A stretch of 64,000 nucleotides of DNA from Ephydatia muelleri. Taxonomy: Eukaryota; Porifera; Demospongiae; Spongillida; Spongillidae. The notes below the pieces were generated by a model. The model was not told the DNA's origin. It saw only the letters and a list, made by a program, of their open reading frames with translations, and did no database searches. Each line of letters starts with the position of its first letter. The stretch's first letter is position 1. The translations under genes and the position numbers were made by a program. Location of the stretch: contig JABACO010000019.1 in the NCBI GenBank assembly GCA_013339895.1, positions 5,174,591 to 5,238,590 of the forward strand, given 5' to 3'. Positions 19,812-32,992 of this stretch are shown here, piece by piece.

Positions 19812-22155
19812 CTGATAAAAACTGTCGCTTATGGGGATGTGTGGGTGTGAAGATGTGTAGGTGTGGGGATGTGCATGTGGGTATGGAGATGTGTAGGTGT
19901 GAAGATATGTGCGAGCACACATGACAGTGTTAGGGCTTACCTGATAGCTTGATGCCCACCACCTTCCCTCCCTCCTTCCCTCCCTACTGACAATCAAACA
20001 CAACATTTTTTTATACTAATACCTTTCTCATTGGCGCGAAAAAGTATTCGCGCACGTGCTCTTATGAAGTCGAGTCCCAAGTAGTTCACTCCTGTGTTTG
20101 AGTGTTTGAGTGGGAGTGACATAAACTCTGAAGGGGAGTGATGTTATTATCACTCCAATCAATTGGACTGCTGTCATCTTTTATTAACACCTCTCCAGGT
20201 GAGGGTGAGTATCACCTAACAGGAGTGGTGATCATCCCTCATTTTTTGCAGTGAAGTGGTGAGTCCAATATTTCACTGTTGTGGCAGGGGCAATGTATTT
20301 GGGGATGGAGGGTCTAAAAGGGTAAGACAAATATAAATTTTTAATTTATATACACCATATCCATAATTGGGGTGCCATGGCTCCCACCTTAAGCTGCCCC
20401 TGCCTTGCCACTTTGAGGTCACCATGTAGTCATCTTGTAAGAGGGGCAACATCTGGCCACTAACAACCTGTGTTAAATGGATGTGGTGCACACCATGTAC
20501 AGAATGGTACCAGCCTATGAACTAATCAGTGGAGTGTCTATTGAAACTCAACGCATCTTAAGAGTGAAAATCCAGGATACAACGAATTTAGTTTAACCAA
20601 CAGCCTCGTGATTTATAGACAACACTGCATGCATGTATACTAATACGAAGGCGTACCCGGCGTCGAATCTGACGTACTTCAATCGCTTCAAAAAACGCTG
20701 TTCTGTTCACTAATTGAGCCAGAAAAAGCCGGACACAACTGAATACAAAACATTTAATTTCATTGCGCGCACCTTTCGATCGACGTTTTTCTCGTAGACA
20801 AGAGTAGACTCTCGAGTCTGCAACGATGGATTATACTGAAGCGCTCTCTTGGGTCTTAGTCTCGTACCCAGACGAAACCCAGTTGCTGGTTAGCAGGCTT
20901 AAGCGTTAAGTAATTTGTTGAGTTAACAATGAACTCTTCTCTTGCCTCAAACGATTAGTACTAAAATTCTTAAATCATTACCTTTTGCATAAAAAATAAT
21001 TCACAATATTTATAAAACTTATACAAAATCAAACGGAGCAAGTACATTCTCATGTACAGAGGATCTATGGATGTCCGAAATAGCTGGTAATGAATACTGT
21101 GTTTCACCTTGAAGGAACAAAGTGATGCACTGTAAAATAAATTTTGTATTCATGTGACATGTTCATTTTGGTACGTGTAGTTTATGGTGCATATACCAAA
21201 TATCCAGCACTCAGCTTCAACACACAGAAATGTGCTGCAAAACACCTTGGGTGTTGGCATTTACACACCTAGGTACAACACAGTGCAAACATGGACATGC
21301 CCCCATTCACCTGAAATATCAGTCTTGCCACGGGGACAGTAAAGGGCTCCATGTCTGCCCACTGAGTTCAGCGCTGGCCTGTTCTGGACACACCTTGGAA
21401 TTCGTGTGTTGGATTGCAGCCATGGTATCACACACTGTAAGTCATCAGCCAATTTGGGTGGTCATCAGTTTTTCAAGGGTCCATGTAGGCAGCAATACAT
21501 GTCACTGATATCACATGAGCCTTGGAATTAATCTGCATTGATATGTCTCATGCCTAAAAAGAGTGGCTACCTGACCCTCAGGAGTCGTGCAGCCACTTGA
21601 GTTAGTTGTGGTCAGTATGCAGTGAATCTTTGACAGGGTCTAAATGTTTGGGTAGCGTAACATGCCCAAGGTAGTTAATGCTTGTGGCACTCTCCACTTC
21701 CTTACAAAGACTGCCCCCAGTCATTCCAGGTGAGTTTCCACTGAACGGCTGAACACAACATGGATGTCTATAAAAATACATAAGACAAGTTGTCCAGTGT
21801 AGACCTGCATGCAAGAATCCCCCCCCCCCCCCCCTCCCACACGCACACACACCATTAGTCATTGGAAAGTAGCACAAGGTGTATTACATATTACATAAGC
21901 CATTGGCATAACCTGGGGTGAAAGGTAGCACGTGGAAGTGAGGTTAGACTATAGGAGGAGTTGAAGGCTTGTATTAGTTTTGACAGCTCTATTGATTGAT
22001 TTAGTTTAAATGCTCTGTTTGGCCACATCTGATTGTGGTGGCTACAGATGCACACCCTTCTTGCACACACACACAGTTATCTAAGCAGCTAGTGTAATCA
22101 GAGGTGTGATAACATACCACGTTTGAATCACTGCCCCTTATAGTCATGTTTTGTC

Positions 22156-22229
<74 letters not shown>

Positions 22230-22390
22230 CTCTCACTCACTCCCTCTCTCTCTCTCTCAGAAGGTCATATAGGTTTATTGCGGAAGGTTTTATAGTTCAT
22301 TGCTAATCTTGTGAACTTTAGGTACTCAATAGACAAGCCAAGCAGTCACAACTTTGATCAGACACTGCATAAATGGAGAGAAAAAAAAAA
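19812..22390. other. No gene recognised
   Basis: A GT/GG-rich stretch lies at 19830-19915. A start-to-stop frame of 28 codons at 20826 (MDYTEALSWVLVSYPDET) has no support. A C-run at 21810-21835 and a (CT)n microsatellite at 22158-22258 are present. The 5' exon of the 16.7-19.8 kb minus-strand gene could lie at 19.9-20.9 kb but was not identified. Confidence 0.4.
22158..22258. repeat. (CT)n microsatellite
   Basis: About 35 pure CT units, then an imperfect tail containing tcactcactccctctct. The Arg/Glu-repeat open frame across it is an artefact. Confidence 0.92.
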
Positions 22391-22620
22391 TTAGGACCAG
22401 TATACTGTATGGCATGTTTGTCTGCATAGACCCTGTTGACTGACATGGAGCTGATCACCCAATGTAGGATATAAGACATGGAAGGACTCAACCATTATGT
22501 CCCGTAGTTTATTACACCTCAGAACAACATCACCTCCACATTTGCATGTCGCAGCATGATGGCCACAAAGGTCAAGGGTAGTGAGCACATGTAGAACCAC
22601 CAAGAGGTGTCTCAGTGCAA
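22391..22620 (-). mobile_element. LINE 3' remnant, second copy
   Basis: The minus-strand frame contains LCGHHAATCKCGGDVVLRC followed by NKLRDI. This is the same His/Cys motif block (HHA-x-C-x2-GG-x2-V then R-x-N-x-LRD) as in the LINE fragment at 9.2-9.9 kb, with the RHN His replaced by Cys. Only this motif block is convincing; neighbouring DNA to 23230 on the same strand may be older LINE sequence but I cannot support it. Confidence 0.6.
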
Positions 22621-24188
22621 ATCAGGAATTTGAAGTTCAGATTGTGCAGGGTTTGCTGCCAAATGACAGTTTCTTTGGTGGAGGCATTGGCTGAAGCATA
22701 CCTACAATGAATGGTCATACAGGTGGGCTTGAGAGCTAGTCCTGTAAGGCAGGCAGAAAGAGCTAGTCAGTCTGATAACCTTCAATGGTGCTTGAGACCA
22801 AGATGTGGACTAATGTACCACAATCACACAGGAGACTTAGGCTCCATATAGATAGAGGGGCAAGGGAGTGATGTTTGAACCAGGAATATGTCACCACGGT
22901 AGCACAAGAAACCAGTTGATCACCATGTGTTCTTGTGAGACAGTACCCTCAGGTTCGTTCACAATGGTCTTGTAGGAACTTGATGCAAGCCATAGTGGAA
23001 CATGTTGGCACGTGTACCTGCTGCACCTGACAGGAATGTACCCTGTCAGGAAACCTATTCATGGTTTTTTTGGGGTGTTCATCACCAAGTAACTCTCAAG
23101 CTGTACTATGTACGTTTGGGAAAGCCATACAAAGAGACAGTACCAAGATTTGTTCCTGCTGTTAGGGGATTGCAGTCCAACCAGAATGCAGCGGGTCTAA
23201 TCAGTTGATGCGCAGGTGAGACAGCCAATCAGATTAAAAATTAGATAAACGTCATCCAAAGTAATATTCATTGTCCGATTGCCCATAACAAAGTACATGT
23301 ATGGATTGTACCCGACCGAGCTACGCTACCGAGCGATCCACTGCTACTATCTTTGTGACCAGAACATGCAGCAGAACTTGTGTAAGTGTGCAGTTTAGTT
23401 TCACCATCTCTGCACAATAATAATCTCTTATTGATTGGAGCGACTGCGAGTGATGCAGAAGAATGGTGAAACTACTGCATCTACACGTGCTCAATCAACC
23501 ATCAGCTGTTCGGATCGGAAAGCATGTGCCTACGACAGCAAACGATGAAATGGTGGCCGCTACGCAACCGTCCTATGCATGCCTCATACAAGGTGTAAAT
23601 AAAATCGAACATTTCCAACCAAAAGAAACGTTCCCATTCTGACCATGTACCGCACTGAAGTAGGCAGAAATAGATTCGGTCATTTCATACTGTTGCAACC
23701 ACAGGTAGCGCTCCTATTCTGACCGTATACACTGACGTAGGTCCTGTTGCAATCCACTATATGCTCTTATTCAACCATTGATCATTAGGTTAGAGGGAGA
23801 TCCCCACCAGTCCTGACTGGCACACATGATCGGTAAGTTCCCTGCATGCAGTGGTGTAGGAACACCTATATGTTTGGGTCGGGGGAGGGGCAAAAAATGC
23901 TCAAGATTGGGAGGGCCTTGTTCCCATTTTATTTCTCCCCGGTTCCCATCATCTCTTTGTCCCATGTATACCGGCAGAGCTACAGCACCTTCCCTGGTCA
24001 AAAGATGCATTCAGGCTGCATAATCTGTTCTAGCAGCTGTGAAGGACTTGGGTTATGGGAACACCCTACATACCTCGTGAGGAAGAAGGAAGGATCCACA
24101 TAGATGATCAGAGAACATGATATGTACAACTTATAGCACTCACTGGGAGTATTCTGACATACATATTGTGTGTGTGTGCGTGTGTGTT

Positions 24189-24232
<44 letters not shown>

Positions 24233-25860
24233 GGCGTGCATTTGTGTGCACACGTGTGCATGTAATCCGCAATCCATCACAAAATGAGTGTGGTTTAATA
24301 TGCGTGTGAAATGTGTAATTGAGCACAAACTTGGATGTAAACAGAAAAATTATACAAAGCAAATGGGTGTGGTTTAACTTTGTGTGAACATCATGCACAC
24401 ACATGCTTTTTGAAATGCTGCATACATGAAACATTGAGTCAGCCCAGCAATAGATAAGGGTTTTCTGCTGTGCATCTTCATAAGATTTGATGGTTTCAGA
24501 TATGTTTATGTTTGGATGATAGTACTGTAGCTGGGTTGGTGACAGCCCAATCCAGACCAACACAAAACATATGATGTCAGTATGTTGCCCCACAGTTATT
24601 CATAAACCAGTAAAGATGCACTTTGGTGCTTCTAGCTAAATGGCAAGACAATAATATCACAGTAACATTCCAGATGTGCACATACTCCTTGCAGCCTGAG
24701 AGTTCAGAAAACCATGTTTGTTCCTGGCACAAGCAGCCCTCAATCAATATTTTTGATCCTTTTTTCATGCCTGCACTATTGCAATAAAAGCACATCAAAC
24801 ATGACCATACTATGCTATGTGTTGAAGGAATTGAACTGATATACTGAGATCATCATACATACTGGTATAGCAATATGAGTATAATGAAAGAAACCTCTGG
24901 CCATAACTTAGGGCAGGACCTGTTTAGTGCATGCCACCTCCCTTGTCTGCACCACTCTGTGCTCTGGTCTAGAGACAGTGCAGGTGCACCAGTATTTGTG
25001 GACTGAAAACAAATAAAAAGTTTGAAACATAAAAGTTTGAACCAATTACTATAAATTTCTTCTAACTTCTCCGATTGGTATAGTCTAAATTGGTCATCTG
25101 GGTATTGCCTCCCGTGTACATGCCTACAGTATCAAAATACACTTGTATGTGGGTGCTGGTGATACTAATAGTTATAGGACGTGTAGCGATAAGCTGGCTT
25201 GCCCGCGGTTGGCCACTAGAACATAAGAAGCCCTTTTATATGCCCACCCCTTCTTGTTCGTTCCCTTCCCAGCCATTTTGAAATGACACCTAATGACGGG
25301 CTAACTTATCATTCAAACCGTACCGCCATCCGATTCACGTGATTAAAACTACGTAATTGCATTTGCAGGCAACCGTACACATGCTAAATACAAGGCTCAA
25401 CGTCATGGTGCACCATTTATTGTATTTTGCACAATGACGCTTTTCATCAACGATTCGTGACAGGTAAATGAACCTCTAGCTATGGACTCCCGCCCCCGCC
25501 ATTATTGAAATCACGCCTTCCATCATTCATTGAGCTGTTAATTATGTTTTTGAACAGGCACAAACGAGCACAAAGAGAAAAAAAACAACAAAAAAAAAAA
25601 GAAAAACAACTGAACGTGACGCTGGTGGCGTTAAGGATGGGGACCTATCTGGTTTACCTTCGAGATGATTATGTCGGCTCACAGTTATTTACACAAGATA
25701 GACACAGTACGTTGGCCTCGTCATACACTTGTAGCTCCGCAATTTGCGGTTGGCATCATTTGCGGCCTTGTAGCTAAAGGATCTAGGGTTCAGGCGTACA
25801 ACCAAATCAAGGTGGTGGTTCTGTCAAGGTACGATGTAAAACGAAGAGGCTAAATTACTA
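22621..25860. other. Gene-poor stretch
   Basis: No supported exon. A local duplication is visible at 23627-23755: ttc/tcc..attctgacc followed by a cactga..tagg core occurs twice. A (TG)n microsatellite with CG and TTTG interruptions lies at 24166-24232. An A-rich stretch lies at 25573-25605. Open frames here are short and unconvincing. Confidence 0.4.
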
Positions 25861-26693
25861 ATCGAAACAGGTTCAGAACGTCTAGACGAAAGGACGGCGA
25901 GACTAATAGGAAATTTGGAGTCATGCTTATGGATCTGTTGGGGAAAATGGATGAAGGAACGTACGACAACAGCTAGGCCAAACCCAGCAAGAGGTGGAAT
26001 CGAACGGTTTCTGAATTTGCTATCTGTAGAAGAAGAGGCTGTCATTTGGTCAAAGACCTGTGTGCAGGAGCAGAGTGCTGGAAGAGTTAAGGCAACGTGA
26101 TGCAGTGATAACGCACTTGGCAAACCCCAATTGCAATAAGGTGATTTGCTTGCTTGTGGGAGAAGTGGTCAGAGTGCAGGAGGAAGAGGCATAGTACTCC
26201 AGAAGTATGACTGTCAGAAAACAGGGGTCCAGGGACTGTCAGAAAAGATAAAGGTGTATCGACAAGGAGGGAGGTTAAGATGGTGATCTAGGAATTATCA
26301 TTGGCAGCTGTAGCCTCTGTAATGGATAATCTGCCACCTTGGTTAGCACAGCTATTGGGAAAGGACTGGAAGCGGAAGAGAGGGAGAGGTCGTGGGGTAA
26401 TGATCTCAGCAGCTGGAAGATGAGATCATATGTTGAGAAAAGGCAACTGTGTATCTGAAACAAAATTTCATGCAGTAAAGCCACGGTTGGATGCTACCAT
26501 CACAGAACCGAGCAGGAACATGCAAAGTGAACGCTTAGGTTTGTTGGTGCAGGAACTAAAGGCTCTGCAAGAAGAAGACCCTAAGCTGGTAGAGGTCAGA
26601 CATGCTGCAGAAAAACAGCTGGAGGGTGATGAAGCTTGACACTTCAAGTGGAATGGAGTTCTGGATGATGGATGGATGCTAGGGAAAAGAATT

Positions 26694-27029
26694 GAGCAGT
26701 TGGTCCTAGATGAGCAGTTGGTCCTAGATGAGCAGTTGGTCCTAGATGAGCAGTTGGTCCTAGATGAGCAGTTGGTCCTAGATGAGCAGTTGGTCCTAGA
26801 TGAGCAGTTGGTCCTAGATGAGCAGTTGGTCCTAGATGAGCAGTTGGTCCTAGATGAGCAGTTGGTCCTAGATGAGCAGTTGGTCCTAGATGAGCAGTTG
26901 GTCCTAGATGAGCAGTTGGTCCTAGATGAGCAGTTGGTCCTAGATGAGCAGTTGGTCCTAGATGAGCAGTTGGTCCTAGATGAGCAGTTGGTCCTAGATG
27001 AGCAGTTGGTCCTAGATGAGCAGTTGGTC
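26694..27029. repeat. 18-bp tandem array inside the Gypsy fragment
   Basis: About 18-19 perfect copies of gagcagttggtcctagat, which reads EQLVLD in frame. The near absence of unit divergence, within a heavily decayed element, shows that the expansion or its homogenisation is much younger than the insertion. Confidence 0.97.
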
Positions 27030-27439
27030 TAGACCGGTGTTGGGATTGAGCTTCCCATTGCTGGACATCCTGGAAAAGAGAAAGCCCACAAGAGGACTCT
27101 TCAGAGTCTGATTTATCTGGCGCTTGGTGTACAAGGATATGGAAGACTTAAATTGTCATAGTTGCCATATCTGCAAGGGTAGGGTCTCACAGCATAATCA
27201 CATATCACCAATACGTAGTGATTACTGTTCCAACTCTTATGTTCACGTACCATGAGGCCGAACATCTCACTTAACCGATAGGCAATGGAATCAGTGGTGC
27301 CTTCCTAACTCAACTGTTGAGTAAGTTTCAAAACGCGAAAAACCATAGCTGAGGAGCTGGTAGAAGCTTTGCGAGGGTTGGTGTTCCAAAAGGAAATCAT
27401 AACTGACCCAAGGCAATAATGCTATGGAAAGATTAAGCC

Positions 27440-27860
27440 CTGCTGAGGATTGTAAGGGAGGTCACAGTCTCCTGCTGGGGCCTGTGTACAGTGAGATCAC
27501 AGTCTCCTGCTACAAGAGGAGGTCAAAGTCTCCTGGCTGGGCTGTGTACAGTGAGATCACAGTCTCCTGCTGGACTGCGTACAGGGAGGTCACAGTCTGC
27601 CTGCTACAAGGAGGTCACAGTCTCCTGCTGGACTGTGTAACAGTGGAGAATCACAAGTCTCCTACTGGACTGTGTACAAGGAGGTCACAGTCTCCTGCTG
27701 GACTGTGTACAGTGAGATCACAGTCTCCTACTGGACTGTGTACAAGGAGGTCACAGTCTCCTGCTGGACTGTGTACAGTGAGGTCACAGTCTCCTACTGG
27801 GAAGGTCACAGTCTCCTGCTGGGCTGAGCTGTGTACAGGGAGGTCGCAGTCACCTGTTTC
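27440..27860. repeat. Irregular tandem array in the Gypsy fragment
   Basis: Units of roughly 30-40 bp combine agtctcctgctgg, actgtgtacag and gaggtcac. Higher-order pairing is visible (tactgg units with caagg, tgctgg units with cagtgag). It sits where the rest of the integrase core should be. Confidence 0.85.
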
Positions 27861-28260
27861 ACCATTTGTATGGGAGACATGTGAGGTCCGTTAGACATCC
27901 TTACAGAAACGTGAGATGCAGGCCAGACGTCAGACGAGAGCGTCATGAACTTTGTGATGGAGAAGCTCAAGCAAATGGCAGATTTGTCCAATGCCCAGGG
28001 TTAGCATGGTATGATGCGAAGGCAGGCTGTGGGAGTGGGTGATCCTGTGCAGATGATGTTGCCCCATGTCTAGAAGAAGTTAGTCACACATTGGCATGGA
28101 CCCTATACCCAAATAGGTCAGGTAACTTATCTGATTGACAATGCAGGACTGAAAGAAAAGGTGACAGGTGTTTCATATGAACATGTTTCAAGCGTTCCGA
28201 GTTAGGATCGTGCAGGGAGTTGATAGGAGAAGAAAAAGAGGACATCCTTCATGGAATGAA

Positions 28261-28441
28261 GCTAGTGCGAACAAAGCCAAGTTTGGTGATCATGATCGTG
28301 TGAGGCAGCTGATAAACTGCTAGGAGAATATCAACACAAAATTCTGATAAGTGCACTTCTACCTGAAAGCAACATAATAATAGGAGGAGCTCTCTTGTGC
28401 ATGATGGGGGGTGGGGAACGTCTAACCTGTCTTCATGTTTG

Positions 28442-28474
<33 letters not shown>

Positions 28475-30221
28475 ACTTTGTACGATGTTCCAATGTACTT
28501 TAGATCATTATGCCACAATGATCTAAAGGTGGTTTTAGGACTGTTTGAAACCAGCTGCTCAAACACCTGTATGAGATGCCATTTTCACCTCCTCCCTTGT
28601 ACTGTAAGTATCATAATATTTCCCCATTGCAAAAACTGCCATTCTGCATATCACTGTTTTAATTAGGGCCTTTTGCAATGGATGATGAAACTTTGGACTG
28701 CTTGGCTCTTTTCTTGGTTTTCAATACAAGACAAGCATGCCACTTCTTGCTGGAAAAGTAGGGTTGGCATAGCGCCATGGAAGTGGTCTATAACCACGGG
28801 AGTCCATAACAGCAGTGATCTACCCACAGTGGCCATAACGGCAGTAGTGGTCTATAACCACAGTGGCTGGACATCTGGACTCTATGGTTACCACATGCTT
28901 ACCATGTTTTCTTACAGTTAGGAATTAGGGTCTGGTGGCATACTGGTTCTAATGGGACATGGACTAGACCCAAAGGCATTGTGTGTACAAAGGTCCCAAT
29001 TAAAAATATGCGCATGTTCACCATAATTATTCATGTATACATACACACAACACAAAAAGGTCATTTGTGCTTCCCCTATAAAAGTGCATCAATCGTCACT
29101 ATCAGAGTCCGCGTCTTTGACCGACGGCAGTCTGGAGACACTCACAACGCCATCCATTTTAAGCAACTGCGCAAGTAGGTTTAATACAGATTGTAGCAGG
29201 AGGAGCCGTTATGGATAAGTCAAGGGCATCCCATTATGTGAAGTTAATATAGGAAGGGTAGGGATACTACAAGCAAGGATACTGAGTTGAAAATGGTTCC
29301 AATGGCAGTTGCTCATGTGCTGCCTTTCCAACACAGCCTAAAAGGAGATGCAGATTGAATGCAACACCAGAAATAGCTTAGGTCGACTGTACCGGTTGCA
29401 GGATCTACCCATACAAGTGTGTCTTCCTTGGAGGTGGCTGCCTACGAGACGAGCTTAAGAAAAAATATCTTGCAGACCTTATGGTCTCCCATATGCACCA
29501 CCACTTATACCCCTCTTATTGTTCAAAAGCCTGGGTGGAGGATACTTGGTAGAAGTCAGCCATTTTGTTCTTCGACAATTTTCCTGGCAAGGCATTCGTA
29601 TACAGTCCCAGAGCTATTGACAGCAGCCCCTGTATCCAAGAGAGAACTACCTATTTTTAATCTTTGAAGGAAGGAGGGTGCTTGCCTTTTGTAGAGCCAT
29701 CTTTGTAATGTACTTCACATCTGATGATTCACTGAAAGGAAATGTACATTTGTACAAAACGATGTGTTGAGAAAGCTAGGTTGTTTAAGTGTGACAATCA
29801 TTGGGAAACATATGTCTAATTAAATAATCATCCCAGCATTCAAAATAAAAATGGCTCAATTATACCTTGTTAATTGATCCAATCTCTTTGCAAGAGCCAT
29901 CTCCCACGCCCCTCCTCCTGGCAGAGATCGCAGGTAACCAGTTGGCTGAACGTTTGACATTAGGTTATAAAAAATAAAAATAAAAACCCAGTAATGAACC
30001 ACACAGTGACAATAGATAGAAGATAGACCACCACTATGTCATTACTAAGACCCAAGGCTGCAGCAGACAGATTAAATGATTTAAGGAGGACTACCACACC
30101 CCATATAGCCCCGGGCTAAGGTGAACATTTAACAAAAATTCATAGAATTTTCTTTCCAGGTTTTTTGTATGTCTCACTGTATACATATGGTTATGTGTGG
30201 GCATGTGTGAATGTGTGTACA

Positions 30222-30263
<42 letters not shown>

Positions 30264-30314
30264 TGTTTGTGTGTATATCCTGTGGATATATGTTTGTTAT
30301 GTGTGATAAAATAC
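28261..30314. other. No gene recognised
   Basis: Contains a T-run at 28442-28473, a small tandem agcagtgatct/ggcagtagtggtct repeat around 28780-28870, an (GT)n run at 30228-30262, and otherwise unremarkable sequence. The 3' exons of the minus-strand gene at 30.3-34.7 kb may lie here, but none could be supported. Confidence 0.4.
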
Positions 30315-32929
30315 CTTGACAGACTTGCACCACATTGATGCCATCTTTACTCCATTGAGGAGGGACTGGCTCAGCTCTCTGCAGAACCCCATAGTCGGTC
30401 CACACAGCACCACACTGTTGAGGGAGGATGAAGGCGAGCAGGAGATACTGCGTTCCTGACCTTACAGCTGCATCCCGCAATTGGAGACATTCAAGTCTCA
30501 CAAATCTAAGGATGAAGAAAAAAGCAGAAGATCGATGGTATGATGATTTGAAGGTGAGAACCATATAGATATAGAGGAAGGAGAGGGACCACACAGGTAC
30601 CAGTAATAGAGGAAGGAGAGGGACCACACAGGTACCAGTAATAGAGGAAGGAGAGAGACCACACAGGTACCAGTAATAGAGGAAGGAGAGGGACCACACA
30701 GGTACCAGTAATAGAGGAAGGAGAGAGACCACACAGGTACCAGTAATAGAGGAAGGAGAGGGACCACACAGGTACCAGTAATAGAGGAAGGAAAGGGACC
30801 ACACAGGTACCAATAATAGAGGAAGGAGAGGGACCACACAGGTACCAGTAATAGAGGAAGGAGAGGGACCACACAGGTAACAGTAATAGAGGAAGGAGAG
30901 GGACCACACAGGTACCAATAATAGAGGAAGGAGAGGGACCACACAGGTACCAGTAATAGAGGAAGGAAGGGACCACACAGGTACCAGTAATAGAGGAAGG
31001 AGAGGGACCACACAGGTACCAGTAATAGAGGAAGGAGAGAGACCACACAGGTACCAGTAATAGAGGAAGGAGAGGGACCACACAGGTATCAGTAATAGAG
31101 GAAGGAGAGAGACCACACAGGTACCAGTAATAGAGGAAGGAGAGGGACCACACAGGTACCAGTAATAGAGGAAGGAGAGGGACCACACAGGTACCAGTAA
31201 TAGAGGAAGGAAAGGGACCACATAGGTACCAATAATAGAGGAAGGAGAGGGACCACACAGGTAACAGTAATAGAGGAAGGAGAGGGACCACACAGGTACC
31301 AATAATAGAGGAAGGAGAGGGACCACACAGGTACCAGTAATAGAGGAAGGAGAGGGACCGCACAGGTACCAGTAATAGAGGAAGGAGAGGGACCACACAG
31401 GTACCAGTAATAGAGGAAGGAGAGGGACCGCACAGGTACCAGTAATAGAGGAAGGAGAGGGACCGCACAGGTACCAGTAATAGAGGAAGGAGAGGGACCA
31501 CACAGGTACCAGTAATAGAGGGAGGGAAGGGACCACACAGGTACCAGTAATAGAGGGACCAATAATCAAACAGCCTGATATACACTATTCCAGTGCACTG
31601 TACCTCTTTTGACTAACCACCAGAAGGTCACAACACAGACCATGCATGGCATCTGCTTCCCTTACAGAATCCTAATGAGTTGTGATGCAATACAAAAAAC
31701 AACTTTCTCTTGCTCTAAATATGCTAACCAGAGATGCTCCAGGTGTCCTTCCACCAGCCTCGGCAATCAGATATAAGAGGTCCTCTGGTACCATCTGCAT
31801 TGTGAAATTCAACCACAATACTATCCCACAGAACTGAACACAAACCTCAATGGCCTGGGTGCCCATTTCCCTCAGCACCTGAGCTGCAGTGGGAGTAATT
31901 CTGCCTCCACACAAAATTAACCTAAGGGAGTGAGGGGGTGAGAGGGGGGTGTGTGGGGTGGGGGGATCCTCAGGGGGAAACAATGGGTGCTCCTCTCACT
32001 TCGCTGCTGTGCTTTGAACCACCTTGGAGATCAGAGTTCGTAGCTGCGAGGGATAGAATTCCATAGCTGTGCGGAGATGTGCATCGGAGGGGACCCTATG
32101 GATTTGCGAGATGTGCAATAGTCTCGCAATGTTAGGACTTACTTCAGAGTGGCTGGGACACAACCTTCTTCCCAGTGATGGTCAACTCCAATACCAGATA
32201 GTATCACTATTAACTGAAAGCTACAACCATTTTCGCCTCTGGACTGCTTTATTTTCAAAATGAAAATGCTTACTTTTCAAGGCCACAAAAATCTGCAGGT
32301 GTGTAGATAAAATCCCTCTCGACAACAAACCTGAGTTCACGGATATGATGGCAGCACAAATCAATGCCACACCCACTGACCCCTTTGTCACAAGAGAGGT
32401 CTGCACTGACACGCCAGTCACATACTGCGTTAGAATGGGCAAGTTACGTTTGACGTATTCCAAGTGCTGCAATAATTAACTGGAAGTTAATTATAATTAA
32501 CTGATGGCATCACAACTGACTTTGCACAGTTGGGAGAAAATGGTCACGTGACTCGGAAAGAGCAAACTGCCTGCAATCTCCCTCAATACCCTTATAAGGC
32601 TGTGACCATGACAGTTGCCCCAACCTATGAGAGAAAAGTGCGGGGAGAAGGGAGGGGAGGATGATGTGAGGTGGGAGGGATGAGGAGGGGAAGATGGTGT
32701 GAGGTAAGAGAGAGAAGGGAGGACAGTGCAAAGTGGGAGTGGAAGGAGTGTGCAAGATGGGAGAGGAAGAAGGGTGTGAGGTGGAGAGGGGGTGAGGAGT
32801 AAAGGTAAGGAAGTGAAACGACAGGGTCACCTTAAGTTAGCAGAGAGCTTACATGTTTCCAAGAGACGAAAGCATTCTAACCTGATCTTGGGCAAGTCGC
32901 ATGTGCTGCACTCCCATATCTGCAGACAT

Positions 32930-32992
<63 letters not shown>

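Larger units (their letters stand above)
25861..28260 (+). mobile_element. Decayed Ty3/Gypsy pol fragment (RNase H-integrase part)
   Basis: Recognisable pieces in order on the plus strand: LQEEDPKLVEVRHAAEKQ near 26555-26610 (the spacer between RNase H and integrase); GKRIEQLVL at 26680; IAGHPGKEKAHKRTLQS near 27050-27110, followed in another frame by CHSCHIC (the His2-Cys2 zinc domain of integrase); IAEELVEAL and FQKEIITDPRQ near 27345-27418 (core of the integrase catalytic domain, then a stop); and KKLVTHWHGPYTQIGQVTY near 28070-28130 (C-terminal GPY/F-type domain). Frameshifts and stops are many. LTRs were not identified, and reverse transcriptase is missing. Two tandem arrays have grown inside it. 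Confidence 0.7.

Noticed and set aside
25505-25853. Short plus-strand frames with a Lys-rich stretch
   Set aside because: The Lys run comes from an A-rich tract; no splice or family support.
30091-31585. Open frames of 492 and 359 codons on the minus strand
   Set aside because: Their repeated part is the 35-bp minisatellite read in different phases. Only the terminal exon-like part (30505-30315) has unique coding texture.
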